A DNA stretch of 64,000 bases from Collimonas arenae (GCF_000786695.1 NZ_CP009962.1:3472001-3536000); one strand, 5' to 3'; shown: positions 25,853-36,042, counted from the first letter of the stretch. Notes: generated by a model from the sequence alone, not told the origin. Program-made: numbers and translations.

Positions 25853-28237
25853 TCAAACCGCCTTGATTTGCTCCCAATCGGTATGTCCTTGGAATATCTT
25901 TTCAATCCCATCTTGCCTGAGCGTGCGCATGCCTTCTGAAATGGCAACGCGCAATATCTCTGGAACATTGGCGCTCGCATGAATCTTCCGTTTAATTGCT
26001 GCCGTATTCAAAAGCAATTCATAGACGCCAACCCTGCCCTTATATCCGCTGTTGTCACATGCCTTGCATCCCACGGCCTGAAACAGGTGGAATACACCAT
26101 CTGTGTCAGCGTATCGGGTACGCCATCCCGCTAGCACATCGTTTTGATCGAGCTCAGTCTCAAAACAATATTCATGCAGCAGCATTTCAAGCTCATCCTC
26201 GGCAACGTCGTATTGTCGGCGACATGCCGGGCAGAGACGGCGCGCCAGTCTTTGCCCAACCACGCCTAGCAAAGCATCGGCAAAATTGAAAGGATCAAGG
26301 CCTAAATCCAGCAGCCGGACTACGCTCTCAACAGCGCTGTTGGTATGCATCGTCGAAAACACCAAGTGCCCGGTAAGCGACGCTTCTATGACGGTTTTTG
26401 CAGTTTCAGGATCCCGGGTTTCACCAACCATAATGACATCGGGATCGGCGCGCAGAAAACTGCGCAGTACTGCAGCGAACGTCCAATCTATCTTTGCTTG
26501 TACCTGTACCTGTCGCAAACCTTCCTGGGTAATCTCGATAGGATCCTCAACGGTCCATATCTTGCGATCCGGTGTATTGATGGAATTCAGCAGTGCATGA
26601 AGAGTGGTTGTTTTTCCTGATCCTGTCGGACCGCAAACAAACAAAAGTCCGTGCGGCTTGACGACGAGTTTTTGCAACCCGTCCAATACATAGGGCGTCA
26701 GCCCCAATTTGTCTAACGACGTGGCCTTGGGCGCCGCAAGTATACGCATCACGACGTCTTCCAGGCCATCGGTGGTCGGCATGGTGACGACGCGCAGTTC
26801 TATTTTTGCGGGACCGAACGCTTCGAAATTCAGCTTGCCGTCCTGGGACCGCCTCTTTTCCGAAATATCCAGGCGGCTCATGATCTTCAGGCGGGAAATC
26901 ATTGCTTTACGAAAATTGGCCGGCACATCGGAGTAATGTGTCATTACGCCGTCTTTTCGGAATCGTATGCGGGTAGACTTGCTCCCCTTCATCGACTCGA
27001 TATGAATATCGGATGCACCTTGTTCGAAAGCATCCATAATGATCTTGTTAACCAAGCGAACCAACGTATTGTCTGATTCTGCGACAATTTCACCGGCCCC
27101 TGCGCTTGAAGCATCGCCATCATCCTCATCCAGACCCGACACCATTTCTGCAATGTTCTCGCGCTCCGCTTCGCCATAAAACTGTTTGATCATGCTCGAC
27201 AGTTCTTCCGAAGAAGTCATTACAGGATCAATTTTCAGTCGCGTAGCAAATGCAAGCGCGTGCAATGCCTCCGATTCGAGCGGGTTTTCCATTGCCACCA
27301 CCATGCGTAACTCATTTTTGTAGAGTGGCATGACGCTGTATTTTTGAATTATGTGCGCAGGCAGGGTCTTGATAAGATTTGGGTCGACTTGAAACTGGAG
27401 CAAGCTCACAAACGGGATCCCGAGCTTTTGCACCAGCATTCTTTTAATTACTTCGTTTGTAACGACACCCATATCGACCAAGATGATGCCTAAATGCTTT
27501 TTGCGATCCTTTGCCTGGATTCGCAACGCATCATCCAATTGTTCTTGCGTGATGAGATTTTCATCTAGCAGCGCCTCGCCAATTCTTAGTTGAGGTCTTC
27601 TTCGTTGGTTTTCCAAGGCCGCTTCGACTTGCTCCTGCGTCACCAATTGCTGTTGCAGAAGATAATCGCCTAGCCGTTGAGAACGTAACTGTTCTTGTTT
27701 TTCCAGCCCCGCCTTAATTTCGGCCGGCTCAACAATTCGCTCATCCACCAGCATCTTTCCGAGCGGATCGCCAATCTGATGCCGATCAATCGCCGTAGCC
27801 GGGATGAACGAACGCAAGACAGAATTACCATGTTGAGGCGTAAACAAAAATAAGCCGGCATCGTCATAAACAAAACCTAATACTTCGGAAATCTGGTGAC
27901 CACCTCCTTTAAAGTGAACAACAGATTTTTTTTTCGCAGATGCCGGTGCGATTTCTGCACTTGGCAGATTGGCGGGAAGTTCAAGATGCTGCAACTCGAT
28001 CGGGCGAGTCAAACTTACAGTCTTCAAACTGGAAAAATTGACATTGACTGGCGCTTGTGCGCGATCAGGAAGAAAAATCAGCATCAATGCGCCGAGATCG
28101 AAACCAATCAGGCTGCCTCCCTGGCGCCTTCCTTCCAGCGTAGAGATAAAACATGGCTCGGTACCGTCATCAGACGGCACAGCCTGTTTTTTCACGACAA
28201 AATGCGGTGGTACTGGCCATTCGAATTCAGTCTTCAT
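25853..28237 (-). CDS. GspE/PilB-type secretion ATPase with four MshEN-like repeats
   Basis: A 794-residue ATPase. Residues 1-150 form an unrecognised N-terminal domain. Four 24-residue motifs begin at exactly 158, 188, 218 and 248 (30-residue period), each of the form xLGxxLLxxxxxxxxxLxxxLxxQ, close to the MshEN c-di-GMP-binding motif. The motor domain has Walker A GPTGSGKT (536-543), Walker B-type DPDVIMVGETRD, and a CxxC...CxxC zinc site (CPAC, CKAC). Assembles or retracts pili or drives type II secretion. No pilin or inner-membrane platform gene is nearby. The surrounding c-di-GMP enzymes make regulation by this nucleotide attractive but unproven. Confidence 0.9.
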   Translation of the reverse strand: MKTEFEWPVPPHFVVKKQAVPSDDGTEPCFISTLEGRRQGGSLIGFDLGALMLIFLPDRAQAPVNVNFSSLKTVSLTRPIELQHLELPANLPSAEIAPASAKKKSVVHFKGGGHQISEVLGFVYDDAGLFLFTPQHGNSVLRSFIPATAIDRHQIGDPLGKMLVDERIVEPAEIKAGLEKQEQLRSQRLGDYLLQQQLVTQEQVEAALENQRRRPQLRIGEALLDENLITQEQLDDALRIQAKDRKKHLGIILVDMGVVTNEVIKRMLVQKLGIPFVSLLQFQVDPNLIKTLPAHIIQKYSVMPLYKNELRMVVAMENPLESEALHALAFATRLKIDPVMTSSEELSSMIKQFYGEAERENIAEMVSGLDEDDGDASSAGAGEIVAESDNTLVRLVNKIIMDAFEQGASDIHIESMKGSKSTRIRFRKDGVMTHYSDVPANFRKAMISRLKIMSRLDISEKRRSQDGKLNFEAFGPAKIELRVVTMPTTDGLEDVVMRILAAPKATSLDKLGLTPYVLDGLQKLVVKPHGLLFVCGPTGSGKTTTLHALLNSINTPDRKIWTVEDPIEITQEGLRQVQVQAKIDWTFAAVLRSFLRADPDVIMVGETRDPETAKTVIEASLTGHLVFSTMHTNSAVESVVRLLDLGLDPFNFADALLGVVGQRLARRLCPACRRQYDVAEDELEMLLHEYCFETELDQNDVLAGWRTRYADTDGVFHLFQAVGCKACDNSGYKGRVGVYELLLNTAAIKRKIHASANVPEILRVAISEGMRTLRQDGIEKIFQGHTDWEQIKAV

Positions 28238-28507
28238 GGCATTCGCCCTTAGACAATATGAAAATCGAGCTGCTCCGTTACCGGCCCAAACGGCCTACAG
28301 TGTTGCAAACACTGCTACAAGCCATTTCAACCATGAACAATTTGGCAATTCACTTGACAGTGACGTTGCAATTAAGAATAGCGCAAATATTTCCTCCGTG
28401 CAATATTAATCGGCGATTCATCAATCGCATTTGGACATTGCAATGAGCGGTAATCTCACAGCACCCGGAAATACCGCTCACCACGCGCGCGTCAGGTGCA
28501 GTAAGAT

Positions 28508-28756
28508 TTAGTCAACTATTCCAAGCTGCTTTTGCAATACTTTGTTTGTCAAAATATCTGCTAAATGAAGTTCTCGCCTTTTCGCGTGATACAAGTGCTT
28601 ATAGCACCGACCAGTCGGGGAATGCGCCGGATTGTGGACGATGCGAACCTCCGAGATGACACCCGCGTCGTCCAACCATTCGACCATTCCATGCGAGTAT
28701 TCCTCTATTGGATTTTTGCATTCATCGCACAACAACGGGTACCTCACAAATTTCAT
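28508..28756 (-). CDS. Small hypothetical protein with CxxC motif
   Basis: An 82-residue protein; ATG 28756 has a GGAGAG ribosome site 4-5 bases upstream, better than the earlier ATG of the frame. It begins MKFVRYPLLCDECKNPIEE, so a CxxC pair may bind zinc with later Cys/His (HNPAHSPTGRCYKHLYH). It resembles small zinc-ribbon accessory proteins but has no recognised family. Lies between the diguanylate cyclase and the secretion ATPase on the same strand. Confidence 0.6.
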   Translation of the reverse strand: MKFVRYPLLCDECKNPIEEYSHGMVEWLDDAGVISEVRIVHNPAHSPTGRCYKHLYHAKRRELHLADILTNKVLQKQLGIVD

Positions 28757-28841
28757 CGTCTCTCCAGAGTAGCGCGTATCACGCAGATTCGTGGCGGCCA
28801 AATCGGACCGTTTTGATGCAAACCAGTACTACAACGCCTCT

Positions 28842-30761
28842 TCAGCATTCAATTCCGTGCTCACTAAATTGTTCGCCATAAAATCGAAATTGTCCCTTGC
28901 CCGCGGCTTTAGCAGAATACATGGCGATATCCGCGTTTTTGAGAAGCGTTGCTGAATCGTTGCCGTCGCGCGGAAATAAACTTATCCCGATAGAGGTACC
29001 GACCGAGACGACCTTTTTGTGTTCTGTAATTTCAAACGGCAGGGAAAATTTCCGGTTGATGCGAGCAGCCACTTGAGCCACTTCTTCCTGGCTTGAGACT
29101 GAATCAAGTAATAGCGTGAATTCGTCGCCACCCAAGCGGACCACCCTGTCCACTGGCCTCAATACGGACTGTAATCGCAGTGCGGCTTCCTGTAGCAACT
29201 CATCCCCGGCATCGTGACCCAACGTATCATTGATAATTTTAAAGTTATCCAGGTCAATGAAAAGAATAGCAAACATTCCATTGCGATTTCTAATCTGGTT
29301 TAACGCATTGGGCAGAAATTTCATTAACCAGTGACGATTGGGGAGCGCTGTCAGGGCTTCTATATTCGCCATCTTCAAAAGCGCTTGCTCGTGAGATTTT
29401 GTTTCGGAAATATCTCTTATCGTCATCGCCAACCCATGCCCGGAGCGGACGAGTCGCCGGGACATCCAGATAGTATGCTGCGGATTATTATGGAAAGGCT
29501 TGAATTCATCTTCATAAAAGCCAACCTCCATCGCCCTGCGGAAAATGGCGAGTACACGCTGCGCAACCGCCCCTGAATAAAGGTCGGAAAATTTTTTCCC
29601 AACGAGTTCGTCCTTTGCATAGCCAACAAGGCTTGCGCCTTGGTCATTGCAGTCCTTGATCACGAAGTCAACCACATTATGTTGTTGATCGTAGAGAGCC
29701 CGCACCATGTAAAAACCCTCATGAGCGCCATCAATGGCTAGCTGATAGGTATTTTTTACTTCATTGACTTGAAATTTTCGCCAAGCCAATCGCGACAAAA
29801 AGGATATGCCAACCGCAGCTAGGAGAAGCAAAAGCAAACTCCCCGCAATCGCAATGTTGCGATAATTATCCGCAGTAGATTGATATGCGGCAAACGCAGC
29901 TGCGTCGGATAAGCCGACGAAAGAAACAAGCGGATAGCCGGGCAGCTTTTGCCAAGCAATGATGCGCGACTCGCCGTCGATAAACTTATCCCCCGGCATG
30001 CGCTTGACACCACCACCGGATTCAAATATTTGGGGGGAGCGAAATATCGAAGGCAATGACCGAATGCGGTCACCCATTTTGGCTGCCAATACATCGCCGT
30101 CCATATCTTTAATAGCCAGACTGTCACTCGTGCCCAGGCTCGATGCATCGGTGAACGCTGCAAGAAAGGCTGGTTCGACGCCAACAACGACTATGCCGTC
30201 AAATGTGCCATCTGCTTTTGCCAGTCGTCTCGTAAAACGAATCACTTTTCTCCCGGAGCGCCCTCCTGTACCCGGTTTTTCAATACGCAGATGATTATCT
30301 AGATTCAACTGCTGGAATATGAAATAGTCCCTATCAACGATATTGGGAGCATTAGCCATATCCAGGGTGCTGGTCACGATCGTTCCGTGGCTATCCACAA
30401 TAGAGGCGTAAATTTGCGCGGACCGCGGGTATAGGCCCTGCCGCAATTGGTCCTCCAACTTTAACGCCCCATGGAACGTCTGCCAGTCGTATTGAAGATT
30501 GCGCGTTATCTGATCGATTTGATCAATTGAGCGCGAAAGTTGTTCGGTATAGGCCTTTGATAGCTGAGCCGCTTTCGTGAATGTATTCTTTTCAATTTCA
30601 GCCCTATCGCTTTGAATTTTTGCCAGCGACACCCCCCAGACCAAAACCCCCAATAACATACAGGCGAATAGCCATGCCAGAAGTATACCCACGCTGCCTC
30701 GGAGAAATTCAAGTCGTTGAATTTCACTATTAAGACGCCTAGCTAAACTGCCAGCAGTCAT
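28842..30761 (-). CDS. Membrane diguanylate cyclase, Cache-PAS-GGDEF
   Basis: A 639-residue protein: TM1 (about 23-45), a periplasmic Cache-like domain (VDRDYFIFQQLN, RFTRRLAKADGTFDGIVVVG), TM2 (about 308-328), a PAS domain (about 345-465, ending MTIRDISETK) and a C-terminal GGDEF with the intact motif (VVRLGGDEFTLLL). It should make c-di-GMP in response to an external and an internal cue. The ATG has a poor ribosome site. Together with its neighbours it adds to the local density of c-di-GMP genes. Confidence 0.92.
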   Translation of the reverse strand: MTAGSLARRLNSEIQRLEFLRGSVGILLAWLFACMLLGVLVWGVSLAKIQSDRAEIEKNTFTKAAQLSKAYTEQLSRSIDQIDQITRNLQYDWQTFHGALKLEDQLRQGLYPRSAQIYASIVDSHGTIVTSTLDMANAPNIVDRDYFIFQQLNLDNHLRIEKPGTGGRSGRKVIRFTRRLAKADGTFDGIVVVGVEPAFLAAFTDASSLGTSDSLAIKDMDGDVLAAKMGDRIRSLPSIFRSPQIFESGGGVKRMPGDKFIDGESRIIAWQKLPGYPLVSFVGLSDAAAFAAYQSTADNYRNIAIAGSLLLLLLAAVGISFLSRLAWRKFQVNEVKNTYQLAIDGAHEGFYMVRALYDQQHNVVDFVIKDCNDQGASLVGYAKDELVGKKFSDLYSGAVAQRVLAIFRRAMEVGFYEDEFKPFHNNPQHTIWMSRRLVRSGHGLAMTIRDISETKSHEQALLKMANIEALTALPNRHWLMKFLPNALNQIRNRNGMFAILFIDLDNFKIINDTLGHDAGDELLQEAALRLQSVLRPVDRVVRLGGDEFTLLLDSVSSQEEVAQVAARINRKFSLPFEITEHKKVVSVGTSIGISLFPRDGNDSATLLKNADIAMYSAKAAGKGQFRFYGEQFSEHGIEC

Positions 30762-31225
30762 AGATCAATATCCGTTTTATAGGGCTATTGTAGAAAAGCG
30801 CAGCAGACGACATCTATACTTGATGTGACGCGGCCTACAAAGCTTCGCACACTAACTGGAAATGTATATGGAACGCTTTGTCATGATTTGCAATATAACA
30901 AATCAATTTCCGCATGACAATCTATACTCACGGAGTAGAGGACAAACAACGAACTGATGACGACACTCATTGATTGCACTTTCGATGCGCTATAAGGCTT
31001 GTCACAAATTTGGTCAGGTCAAATCGTCAAATAAGTGCTCATCAGAAGTGAGAGGTTCAACACCAAGATATATTGGGTTGATACCATCGCCCTCGCAATG
31101 AACGCACAACGGATGCGCACGCAGGTAGTAGCCGCGCGATTAGCTCCATGCGCTCGTATAGCAACTTAAAATTAGATAGTCCCGGGACTCTTAATAACAT
31201 TTTGTCCGTTCAATAAAAAATCACC
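30762..31225. other. Gene-free stretch upstream of a cyclase gene
   Basis: About 460 bases, AT-rich, between the diguanylate cyclase start and the small mobile element. It should contain the cyclase promoter. No gene, tRNA or obvious hairpin seen. Confidence 0.5.
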
Positions 31226-31230
31226 TATTT

Positions 31231-31433
31231 GGCTAATGCCGTTCAGTTAAGACTGAACGACATTTTTATTTATGGCAAGTTACCGGCATCCATGAAGCAT
31301 TTGCGAGAAAGAGTGGTTACCCTCCTGAATGGAGAACGGCCCGGTCATCAGTTCGACCGGGCCGTCAAGGGCAGACCAAAGAAATATGCCGTTCAGGTAA
31401 CAAAGAAAAATCCTTAACTGAACGGCATTAGCC
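31231..31433. mobile_element. MITE-like element with 21-bp terminal inverted repeats and 5-bp target duplication
   Basis: The ends (31231-31251 and 31413-31433) are perfect 21-base inverted repeats beginning GGCTAATGCCGTTCAGTT, and TATTT is duplicated directly at 31226-31230 and 31434-31438. The 203-base interior carries a frame (31274-31417) whose product ends KHLRERVV...RPGHQFDRAVKGRPKKYAV, resembling the C-terminal tail of IS4-type transposases. It is therefore a non-autonomous remnant of such an element. The left repeat also holds an internal GTTCAGTT/AAGACTGAAC palindrome. Confidence 0.8.
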
Positions 31434-31559
31434 TATTTGGCGGCTTTTTCTACTCTTAAACAAATTTCTTGTGCGGTTTTGACTGCGTCTAAAACACGCA
31501 CTTCGGCCTGCTCTCCTTTGGACGGCAACAAAAACCTCGTTGGAGAAGCGCATTTCAGT

Positions 31560-32042
31560 TTACATTTTTTCCGGCATTGCTGAAGAATGGTGGCTTGTAA
31601 TGAGCCATTGCTTGCCGTCCCATCGATACGTATATGTGTAGCGCGCATGAACTACCACACCCGTCCTTCGGAAGGTGAAAGTATATAAACCAGCGTCAAC
31701 TGCAGAATTACATCCGAGCTCTATAAAACGGAAGTCGATTTTTCCTGACGGTTGGCCCTCAAGAAAGTGTTGGAAATAGTCTTCCTTCTCGGCTGGCGTA
31801 AGTCGCGGCTTATTTGAGAGAGTCGGCAATAGAATTGAACGCGTTGCGTAGTTGGCGACAACCTTGTCGGGGTCGCCGGTTTGTAAAGACTGATTCCACC
31901 GATCAAAGAGCGCAGCAATTTCCGACTCCGAAATTACCTTACACCTCGCCACCCCAGAAACATCTGACGTTTCAGGGTAGGTTCCATTTATGGCGCAGCC
32001 GCTGACCGCAGAAATCAAAATTAATGCAGCAAAAAACTTCAT
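31560..32042 (-). CDS. Lipoprotein with NTF2-like (SgcJ/EcaC type) domain
   Basis: A 160-residue protein with a lipoprotein signal peptide (lipobox VSGC, Cys at about 16). The rest fits the SgcJ/EcaC or CaMKII-association NTF2-like fold: EIAALFDRWNQSLQTGDPDKVVANYA, then RLTPAEKEDYFQHFL and a closing YRWDGKQWLITSHHSSAMPE. These domains often bind small molecules or act as scaffolds; a reaction cannot be assigned. It stands alone next to the MITE-like element, whose right end lies 126 bases past its stop. Confidence 0.8.
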   Translation of the reverse strand: MKFFAALILISAVSGCAINGTYPETSDVSGVARCKVISESEIAALFDRWNQSLQTGDPDKVVANYATRSILLPTLSNKPRLTPAEKEDYFQHFLEGQPSGKIDFRFIELGCNSAVDAGLYTFTFRRTGVVVHARYTYTYRWDGKQWLITSHHSSAMPEKM

Positions 32043-32797
32043 CGGAATTCCTTTGATAGTCCTGTGGGTTGCGCGTTATTCCTGTGCTACTCGCAGGTAG
32101 TTCTAAGCAATTGAAATATGCCTGTCACTTGGAATTCTGGGGACACCCACTCATTGCGCGGAATATACACCAATAATTACCACATAGAAACTATCAAATT
32201 TTATAGGTACAGATACCTGCGGGCTGCCTCAATCCACGTGCGCAATAAGAGTCCTCAATCGAACAGCAATTTCAACCTGCGCTCTGTGGTCGATATTCTT
32301 GAGGCTGCCAATAATTTTTGGCTTGTAATCGTAAAAAATACTCTTCCGGATCTTGAGTTCTTCATGACTAGCTCTCCATCAGCTCGGTCACTAAGCTGAC
32401 ATTGGGATACTTGGAAGGGGTAAGGTCACTCTCTATCGATACATGGCATCGGCAATAAGTAACTTAATATTTCAAACATTTGTTTCAATCGGAGATTGAC
32501 GAAAGAATGACTTAACGGCAGCTATTTGACATATATTTTCTACAAAAATAACAAAATCCGGCATTGTTATCGGTGCTTAAAAATAACTCAACCATATAGG
32601 CTTCATTATTATTCGCCCTATCAAGTTCATGTTTACATTACCTTTGCGAACCCTCCACTGGATACCAATTCTAAGGTAACAATGATTTACATTTGTTGCC
32701 AACTTGAAAATATTTCTCTTGACCATGTAACTCAATGTAACTACATTCCTCTTCAGCAATATCTATTCTCAATGTCCCACCACAATACGAAGCCTTT
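32043..32797. other. AT-rich gene-free stretch before the secretin
   Basis: About 750 bases, strongly AT-rich, between the divergent lipoprotein and secretin genes. Short frames on both strands lack ribosome sites and look random. The promoters of both flanking genes should lie here. AT richness and the nearby MITE are consistent with an acquired region. Confidence 0.5.
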
Positions 32798-35032
32798 ATG
32801 CCAAAACCTATGTTTCGCGCCGCTTTTATTGTTATCTTGCTGGTCTGTACGACTAGAGTACAACCAGTGTTTGGAGTGCCAACTAAAGTTAATTTGACCG
32901 ATGGCACAGCAGACCAGGCAACGATGAGTTTTGTGGGTGCAGACATTGAGTCTGTCATCAAGGCAATTGGGCAGTACACCAATACGACCTTCATCATAGA
33001 TCCGCGCGTCAAAGGGACCATCAATCTGGTATCGGAAATGCCAATTGGAAAAAATCAGGCTTTTGATTTACTGGCATCAACCCTTAGATTGCAGGGCTAT
33101 ACGGTAGTGCGTGGTGATGGTTTCGTAAAGGTAGTGCCTGAAGCAGATGCCAAACTCCAGGTCGCGTCGACCCGCGAAACAAGCGTCAGGGGAGACCAGA
33201 TTGCAACACAGATTTTTACGCTGAACTACGAATCTGCCGCAAATATTTTACCCGTTCTGAGGCCGTTGATTTCGCCAAACAATACAATCAACGCCAACCC
33301 TGGCAACAACACCTTGGTGGTGACCGATTACGCGGAAAATCTGCGGCGTCTGGGAAAAATGATTGCAGCGCTCGACGTTCCAGCAGCTAGCGATATGGAT
33401 ATAGTACCAATACGCTATGCTATTGCCAGCGACGTCGCTGTACTGCTCAGTAAAATGCTGGATTCGGGAGGCACGACTGGTACCAATCCCAGCGATAGTA
33501 CTCGCACTATGATTCTGGCCGATCCACGCACCAATTCGCTGCTCATTCGGGCACCGTCCATAGGGCGTGCCAACTTGGCCAAATCATTGATCGCAAAGCT
33601 TGACCAAGCAACTACCAGCGCAGGAAATATCCACGTAGTTTACTTAAAGAATGCCGATGCCGTTAATCTGGCAAAAACCTTACGCTCCATCACATCCTTT
33701 GACACTTCGACACTAACATCAGAGTCGTCTGGACGCGCTAGCTCGGGAAAAATGCTGCAAAGCTCGAGCACTGGAAATTCAGGAGGTATGTCGCAGACTT
33801 CAGGTGCAGGAGCTTCAGATGCTACAGCTTCAAATTCCGCGCCTTCCGAGAAGTCATTGTCGTCAAGCGGAGGAAGCGCAGCAGGCTTTATTCAGGCAGA
33901 TCGCACCACCAATACCTTGATCATTACGGCGAGCGATCCAGTCTATCGCAACCTTCGCAGCGTGATTGATCAGCTCGATACACAAATTGCTCAAGTTCAT
34001 GTTGAAGCGCTGATAGTTGCAGTAACGGACTCTGCTGCAAGTGAAATCGGTGTGCAATGGGCAGCCCTGAGCGGAGACAAGAATAGCTCTTACCGCAGAT
34101 TTGCTGGCACCGGATTTACTGGCAACCAAACAGGAGTCAATCCCACCAATCCGAGTGCGAACTTACTCAGCGCAGGAATTGCTAGTGCTTTTAAGAACAA
34201 TTCGGGCACCCCAACAACTATCGGTGGCGGCATGCAAATTGGCATAATTCGCCAGATTGCCGGTCAAATAGGTCTTGGCGCACTAGCCAGCGCTCTAAAC
34301 GGTACTAATGGCGGCAATGTATTATCACTTCCCAGTTTAACTGTGGAAGACAATCATGAAGCGAAGATGCTAGACGGAAAAAACGTCCCCGTTACATCTG
34401 GCTCGCAGCTTCAAGTTGGAAACGCCAACAGCGTTCCATTCAATACAGTCGATCGAAAGGATGTCGGCACCGCATTGAAAATAACACCGCATATTTTATC
34501 GGGTGGCACTATGCGCCTGGAAATTGCGCAAGAAGTTTCATCAGTTGACAGTGTTTCCGCAGCTGCAACACAAAATTTAGGCCCCACCTTCACTACTCGC
34601 TCCATGAATACAACCGTTGTGGTTAACGACGGCGATATTGTCGCACTGGGCGGCTTGATTCAAGACAATCACCAAAGCAACGTTCAAAAAGTACCATGGC
34701 TGGGAGATATCCCGCTTATCGGCAATTTCTTCAAATATCAATCTGCCTCTCGCGACAAAACTACGTTGATGATATTCCTCCGTCCCTCCATTATTCGTTC
34801 GCAGCAAGATAACGACGCTGTGGTAGCAAGCCGTTACGACTATCTCCGAACCGCTCAGATCAAAGTGCAGCCGGATAAAAGCATATTGACCGACTTCGGC
34901 TCCTCAGTTCTGCCACGCTTGGAAGATGGTGGGCCATTTATCGATTTACGCAAATCTCTCAACAGTAAAGAGACGCCATCTAGCTCAACAGTTGCTCCCA
35001 CACAGGATCTACTGAACAATAAATTGGAATGA
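32798..35032 (+). CDS. gspD: Type II secretion secretin GspD
   Basis: A 744-residue secretin with a signal peptide (cleavage near residue 25-28), an N0 domain and repeated N-domains (VVYLKNADAVNLAKTLRSI; TNTLIITASDPVYRNLRSVIDQL), and a C-terminal secretin channel (VPVTSGSQLQVGN; VVNDGDIVALGGLIQDN; PWLGDIPLIGNFFKY). A Ser/Gly/Ala-rich stretch (about 305-365) sits in the N3 domain, a known variable site. The other gsp genes are not here; the nearest motor is the GspE-like ATPase 4.5 kb away on the other strand. No good ribosome site precedes the ATG. Confidence 0.92.
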   Translation: MPKPMFRAAFIVILLVCTTRVQPVFGVPTKVNLTDGTADQATMSFVGADIESVIKAIGQYTNTTFIIDPRVKGTINLVSEMPIGKNQAFDLLASTLRLQGYTVVRGDGFVKVVPEADAKLQVASTRETSVRGDQIATQIFTLNYESAANILPVLRPLISPNNTINANPGNNTLVVTDYAENLRRLGKMIAALDVPAASDMDIVPIRYAIASDVAVLLSKMLDSGGTTGTNPSDSTRTMILADPRTNSLLIRAPSIGRANLAKSLIAKLDQATTSAGNIHVVYLKNADAVNLAKTLRSITSFDTSTLTSESSGRASSGKMLQSSSTGNSGGMSQTSGAGASDATASNSAPSEKSLSSSGGSAAGFIQADRTTNTLIITASDPVYRNLRSVIDQLDTQIAQVHVEALIVAVTDSAASEIGVQWAALSGDKNSSYRRFAGTGFTGNQTGVNPTNPSANLLSAGIASAFKNNSGTPTTIGGGMQIGIIRQIAGQIGLGALASALNGTNGGNVLSLPSLTVEDNHEAKMLDGKNVPVTSGSQLQVGNANSVPFNTVDRKDVGTALKITPHILSGGTMRLEIAQEVSSVDSVSAAATQNLGPTFTTRSMNTTVVVNDGDIVALGGLIQDNHQSNVQKVPWLGDIPLIGNFFKYQSASRDKTTLMIFLRPSIIRSQQDNDAVVASRYDYLRTAQIKVQPDKSILTDFGSSVLPRLEDGGPFIDLRKSLNSKETPSSSTVAPTQDLLNNKLE

Positions 35033-35134
35033 GCATGTGCTGTTGATTCGTGCTCTTATACGTGCTGCGACGAGCTCACCTCCCGTTTCAAGACGCTCGT
35101 CATAGCTACTTCGGCATTCTGGCTAAAGCGAATA

Positions 35135-36042
35135 TCAACACTCTCGTCCGCGCTCTTCATCCACCTGGCGTTGGCGCTCCTGAACGCGCTGCATGGCGCC
35201 GGCGAACCGCTCTTCCAGCGCTTCCCGGGTGTAGCTCTTCTCTACAGCGTCGGCCAGCTTGTCTTTATACAGGCCAAAGTGACGGGCCAGCTTATCCAGG
35301 GCATCCGTTTGATTGTGCATCTGGATTTCGAGTCCGTCCTTGGTCTGTTTCACACCGGCATACAGCGGCAGGCTCTCACGGCCTAGCTTGCGGGTGTCAG
35401 TAAAAAATGGGCGCCCAACTCCCTCGCCCCAGCACTCCGGACAATCTGGATGCGGATCACGGTTACCATGGAAGCCAAGGCCGCCCTTATCGTCCCAGTC
35501 CAGCTCAGGGAGTTCATCCAGCGCGCGCTTGGCGTTGCTATCGACGAGCGCTTGCTTCGCATCCCCATCTCCGCCGGCGTGAACTGATAACGATGCCCCT
35601 CACCCCAGCAATAACGACAGTTCACTCGCCAGTATTGCGTCAAGCTGTTCGGATTAGCCTGAGAAATCTCCACCCACCGAGAAATCACCATGTCGCCGTC
35701 GAAAATACCCTGCTCGATGCGATCGCTCATTACCGCATCGACGGCTTGCTTGATACTAAGTTTTGCTAAGTGCTGTGCGACTTGCTCATTAGCCGTCTTT
35801 ACCGAATAGCCAGCCCGGATTGCGGCCTGAGTCCCGTTCATGTCTTTGGTGTATTCGACGACGAACAACTTTACCTTGGGAGGCAGATCAAAGCCGTTGA
35901 CGATCTCCTGCGCACGGCGGAGGCGCGCTTGTGCAGAACTGTCATCAGCTAAGACCTCAGGCGCGGCATCTTTCGCCGGATCCTTTGCCCCCTTCTTGGT
36001 TGCCTTGCGCGCCGGGGTTCCGGACTTAGTTACCTTAGTCAT
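35135..36042 (-). pseudogene. Phage terminase small subunit, frameshifted
   Basis: The N-terminal part (36042 to about 35570) has Terminase_2 features (LPPKVKLFVVEYTKDMNGTQ, AAIRAGYSVKTANEQVAQHL). The frame then shifts by one near 35561-35570, in a GGGGATG stretch; in the other frame the protein continues through PDCPECWGEGVG and YAGVKQTKDGLEIQ to the end at 35135. Rejoined, it would be about 300 residues, usual for this phage protein, which selects DNA for packaging. No large terminase subunit is seen nearby, so the gene is a relic. Confidence 0.8.
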
